DNA from: Donghicola eburneus
Lineage (GTDB): Bacteria > Pseudomonadota > Alphaproteobacteria > Rhodobacterales > Rhodobacteraceae
DNA length: 64,000 bases
NCBI RefSeq assembly: GCF_900115865.1
Contig: NZ_FOXY01000015.1
Location: 1-64,000, forward strand
Reading direction: 5' to 3'
This document shows positions 62,284 to 64,000 of the stretch, piece by piece (the first letter of the stretch is position 1; each line of letters starts with the position of its first letter). Both the position numbers and the translations under genes were made by a program. A model generated the notes under the pieces. The model worked only from the letters and a program-made list of their open reading frames with translations. It ran no database searches and was not told the DNA's origin.

Positions 62284-62913
62284 TCAAGGCCGCGTCGCAA
62301 GTGAATTTTCGAACTGTGCGATCGCTACGGATTTGTCGTCCTCATCGTTCTCGAACAGCTTTGTGGTTCGCACGCCCGGCAACTTGCCAAAATCCGCCAT
62401 CAGGCGCTTTGGAAAAAATGTGCGTCCAATGGATTCAAATCCTGGTAATTGCCTTAGGATCGCAGAAGTACTGACGCTACAAAAGCCTGAAGCAGCCGGA
62501 CCGTTTGCCAATGCAAGTTGCAAGGCGCGCTCCGCGACTTCGGGGGACACATCGATCTCTTGTATGACGACATGGTAGGTCTCCCGTGCATGAGCCCGTG
62601 CGTAAAAATCGGCCACTTGTGGAGTAATGCCATAAAGCACATCTCCCCGTTCCGGTACCGCGCTCAGCCGGACCGTTCCTGCCGGATCGAAGATAACGCG
62701 CTGTGACCCATTGATCATGACGCTGGTATGCGCACCCGCCCCGGACCTGTTATTGATCATAGTGTACAGCGTCAACGCGGCCGGTCCGTCGTGACTGTAG
62801 GATGCACTACTGATGACTTCGGCTGAAGCATCAGGGCGCATGTCGTTTCCTGCACCGCACCCCGCCAAAATCACCAAGGCAAGCACCAAGAAAATGCGGT
62901 TCAAAAAGAGCAA
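62284..62913 (-). CDS. lipoprotein of unknown function
   Basis: TTG 62913 has AGGAGG seven bases upstream; an ATG at 62931 lacks one. The signal ends in the lipobox LVILAGCGAG. The roughly 190-residue mature part has INGSQRVIFDPAGTVRL and ASGFCSVSTSAILRQLPGF with a Cys, possibly papain- or permuted-peptidase-like, but I cannot assign it. A weak copy of the response-regulator box lies upstream. Confidence 0.7.
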   Translation of the reverse strand: MLFLNRIFLVLALVILAGCGAGNDMRPDASAEVISSASYSHDGPAALTLYTMINNRSGAGAHTSVMINGSQRVIFDPAGTVRLSAVPERGDVLYGITPQVADFYARAHARETYHVVIQEIDVSPEVAERALQLALANGPAASGFCSVSTSAILRQLPGFESIGRTFFPKRLMADFGKLPGVRTTKLFENDEDDKSVAIAQFENSLATRP

Positions 62914-63107
62914 CTTGCAGCCTCCTGCCATGGGTTGAATGACTGAATTTTCGGGAACATCAGGGCCTCTGCCACTCTCGACACCAACTCTTCCGAATTT
63001 CACTTCCACCGAAACATGGTTTCGGTGTCAGTTGGTACACGACTCCTCGACAGGTTTTTCTCTGGATATCGCATGTCTTAGATGAAGAGGAGCGTTCGCC
63101 CCGAATT

Positions 63108-63127
63108 GATTTGTCGCAGTTTGTAAC
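63108..63127 (-). promoter_or_regulatory. weak putative response-regulator box
   Basis: Read on the minus strand it is GTTACAAACTGCGACAAATC: the first half-site matches (GTTACA), the second is degenerate (GCGACA). It faces the lipoprotein gene and lies 112 bases from the EF-hand gene on the other strand. Confidence 0.4.
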
Positions 63128-63238
63128 AGACCCCGCCTTTGTGACCTCGCGATACAAAACACCGGCTCGCGTGTTATTCCGCATCTGCAGGTGCATCCCA
63201 TATAGTGGGTATCGCAACACTGACACGAGGTGATCGAA

Positions 63239-63847
63239 ATGAAACGCAACACTTTACTCGCTGCAATGACCCTGGCTGCAACCGCCTTTGGTGGCGCGGC
63301 CTTCGCGGATGCCAACCATGGGCACGGTGGGCAGCTTGGTGCCCAAGGTGGGGCAGGCATGATGCAGAACGGTGGTCCGGGCATGATGGCGAACATGGGC
63401 GGAATGATGGACATGATGAAGCGCATGCACGGGAACATGATGGGCGGCGGCATGATGGGCGCAGGCATGGGCAGTGGTATGATGGGCCCAGGCATGGGTG
63501 CCGGCATGATGCAAATGTTCGACACTGATGGAGACGGCACAACCACGCCGGAAGAAATGCGCACGCGGCTTCAGGCCAAGCTTTCCGAGTTTGACAGCGA
63601 TGGGGATGGAAACCTCTCGATTACCGAGTTTGAAGCTCTCCACAGCGCAATGATCCGCGAAATGATGGTGGATCGTTTCCAACACCTCGATGCCGATGGC
63701 GACGGCGCGGTGACGCCGGAAGAGATGGCCGCTCCTGCCGATAGGATGGAGCGGATGCAGATGATGCGGTCGAATATGGCAGATGCGCCTGCGCGGCCCG
63801 GCAACGGTCAGGGCATGGGCAACGGCTCCATGATGCAGGACAACTGA
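63239..63847 (+). CDS. exported Met-rich EF-hand protein
   Basis: The 202-residue protein has a signal peptide (NTLLAAMTLAATAFGGAAFA) followed by about 60 residues rich in Met and Gly (GMMQNGGPGMMANMGG and similar). Three EF-hand loops follow, of the form DTDGDGTTTPEE, DSDGDGNLSITEFE and DADGDGAVTPEE. GAGGTGA precedes ATG 63239. It likely binds Cu(I) at the Met stretch and Ca at the loops, in the periplasm. Confidence 0.87.
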   Translation: MKRNTLLAAMTLAATAFGGAAFADANHGHGGQLGAQGGAGMMQNGGPGMMANMGGMMDMMKRMHGNMMGGGMMGAGMGSGMMGPGMGAGMMQMFDTDGDGTTTPEEMRTRLQAKLSEFDSDGDGNLSITEFEALHSAMIREMMVDRFQHLDADGDGAVTPEEMAAPADRMERMQMMRSNMADAPARPGNGQGMGNGSMMQDN

Positions 63848-63853
63848 GCCAAT

Positions 63854-63879
63854 GGGTGCCGGTTTATTTTCCGGCACCC
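63854..63879 (+). terminator. hairpin after the EF-hand gene
   Basis: GGGTGCCGG (63854-63862) and CCGGCACCC (63871-63879) form a perfect 9-bp stem with an 8-base loop, seven bases after the stop codon. There is no T-tract beyond it. Confidence 0.6.
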
Positions 63880-63988
63880 GTCCTCACAACGCCAAAACCA
63901 TTCGCGGTCGGGACATTGAACCGAACCGCGACCTGAACCGTTTAGCCTCGGTATGCCAACAAATAGAGACACTGAAAGGAAAATTCCC

Positions 63989-64000
63989 ATGGCCTATACC
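63989..64000 (+). CDS. start of a gene cut by the window edge
   Basis: ATG 63989 with AAGGAAA seven bases upstream begins a frame reading MAYT. Only four codons are inside the window, so nothing can be said of its product. Confidence 0.5.

Noticed and set aside
63254-63877. 207-codon minus-strand frame rich in His and Ala
   Set aside because: It is the antisense of the Met-rich EF-hand gene; its His runs are just the complement of ATG-rich codons.
1-64000. CRISPR arrays, tRNA or rRNA genes
   Set aside because: I saw no regularly spaced repeats and no tRNA- or rRNA-like sequence. A covariance-model scan would be decisive and was not possible here.

Overview
The window looks like part of a large repABC-type plasmid of a marine or soil alphaproteobacterium, most likely Rhodobacterales (Roseobacter group). 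The reasons are a complete repA-repB-repC cassette with a counter-transcribed RNA, an RHE_PE00001-family gene, IS6-family elements and the general style of the proteins. This placement is by recognition, not by search. I saw no rRNA, tRNA or CRISPR array.

Layout. 1-7.2 kb: an accessory segment between two same-orientation IS6-family ends. It holds a subtilase/AAA-ATPase pair (ietS/ietA type: toxin-antitoxin, plasmid stability, phage defence) and broken scpB- and parB-like genes. 7.7-11.4 kb: repABC on the minus strand, twin parS-like palindromes over the repC stop, and a ctRNA between repB and repC. 11.5-13.7 kb: a serine recombinase and an HTH gene. 14-30 kb: a Pb/Zn/Cd-type metal island with a ZntA/PbrA-like P-type ATPase, a PbrR/CadR-like MerR regulator, two CDF transporters, and a ten-gene minus-strand operon (SCO, DsbB, DsbA, PCuAC, SCO, M23, DUF411, ZIP, LspA, Lnt). 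30.45-32.17 kb: a dead ISL3-family element joining a decayed L,D-transpeptidase gene to a truncated Rieske gene. 32-64 kb: a copper island with CopA, CopZ, CueR, two multicopper oxidases, four c-type cytochromes, ccmFGHI, a DsbD/ScsB-like reductase, DUF305, a glutaredoxin-MauE fusion, an OmpR-type two-component system and a Met-rich EF-hand protein.

Control. Two repeated cis-signals tie the islands together. The first is a set of ten MerR-type promoters with 19-bp spacers. Four carry a CTCTAG-N3-CTAGAG dyad and one a related CTACAG form (metal island); five carry CCAG-N3-CTGG or degenerate versions (copper island). The second is a tandem 10-bp repeat, roughly GATACAAATG-GATACAAATC, found five times. 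It flanks the two-component system on both sides and lies upstream of the cytochrome/oxidase operon, the DsbB/L,D-transpeptidase pair and a lipoprotein gene. I read it as the response-regulator box.

Biology. The common theme is protecting and rebuilding the periplasm under toxic metal: metal export, oxidation and chaperoning, disulfide formation and isomerisation, cytochrome c maturation, lipoprotein maturation, and six L,D-transpeptidase genes (five intact, one decayed), at least three of them behind metal-type promoters. That coupling of metal-responsive control to peptidoglycan cross-linking is the most unusual feature here.
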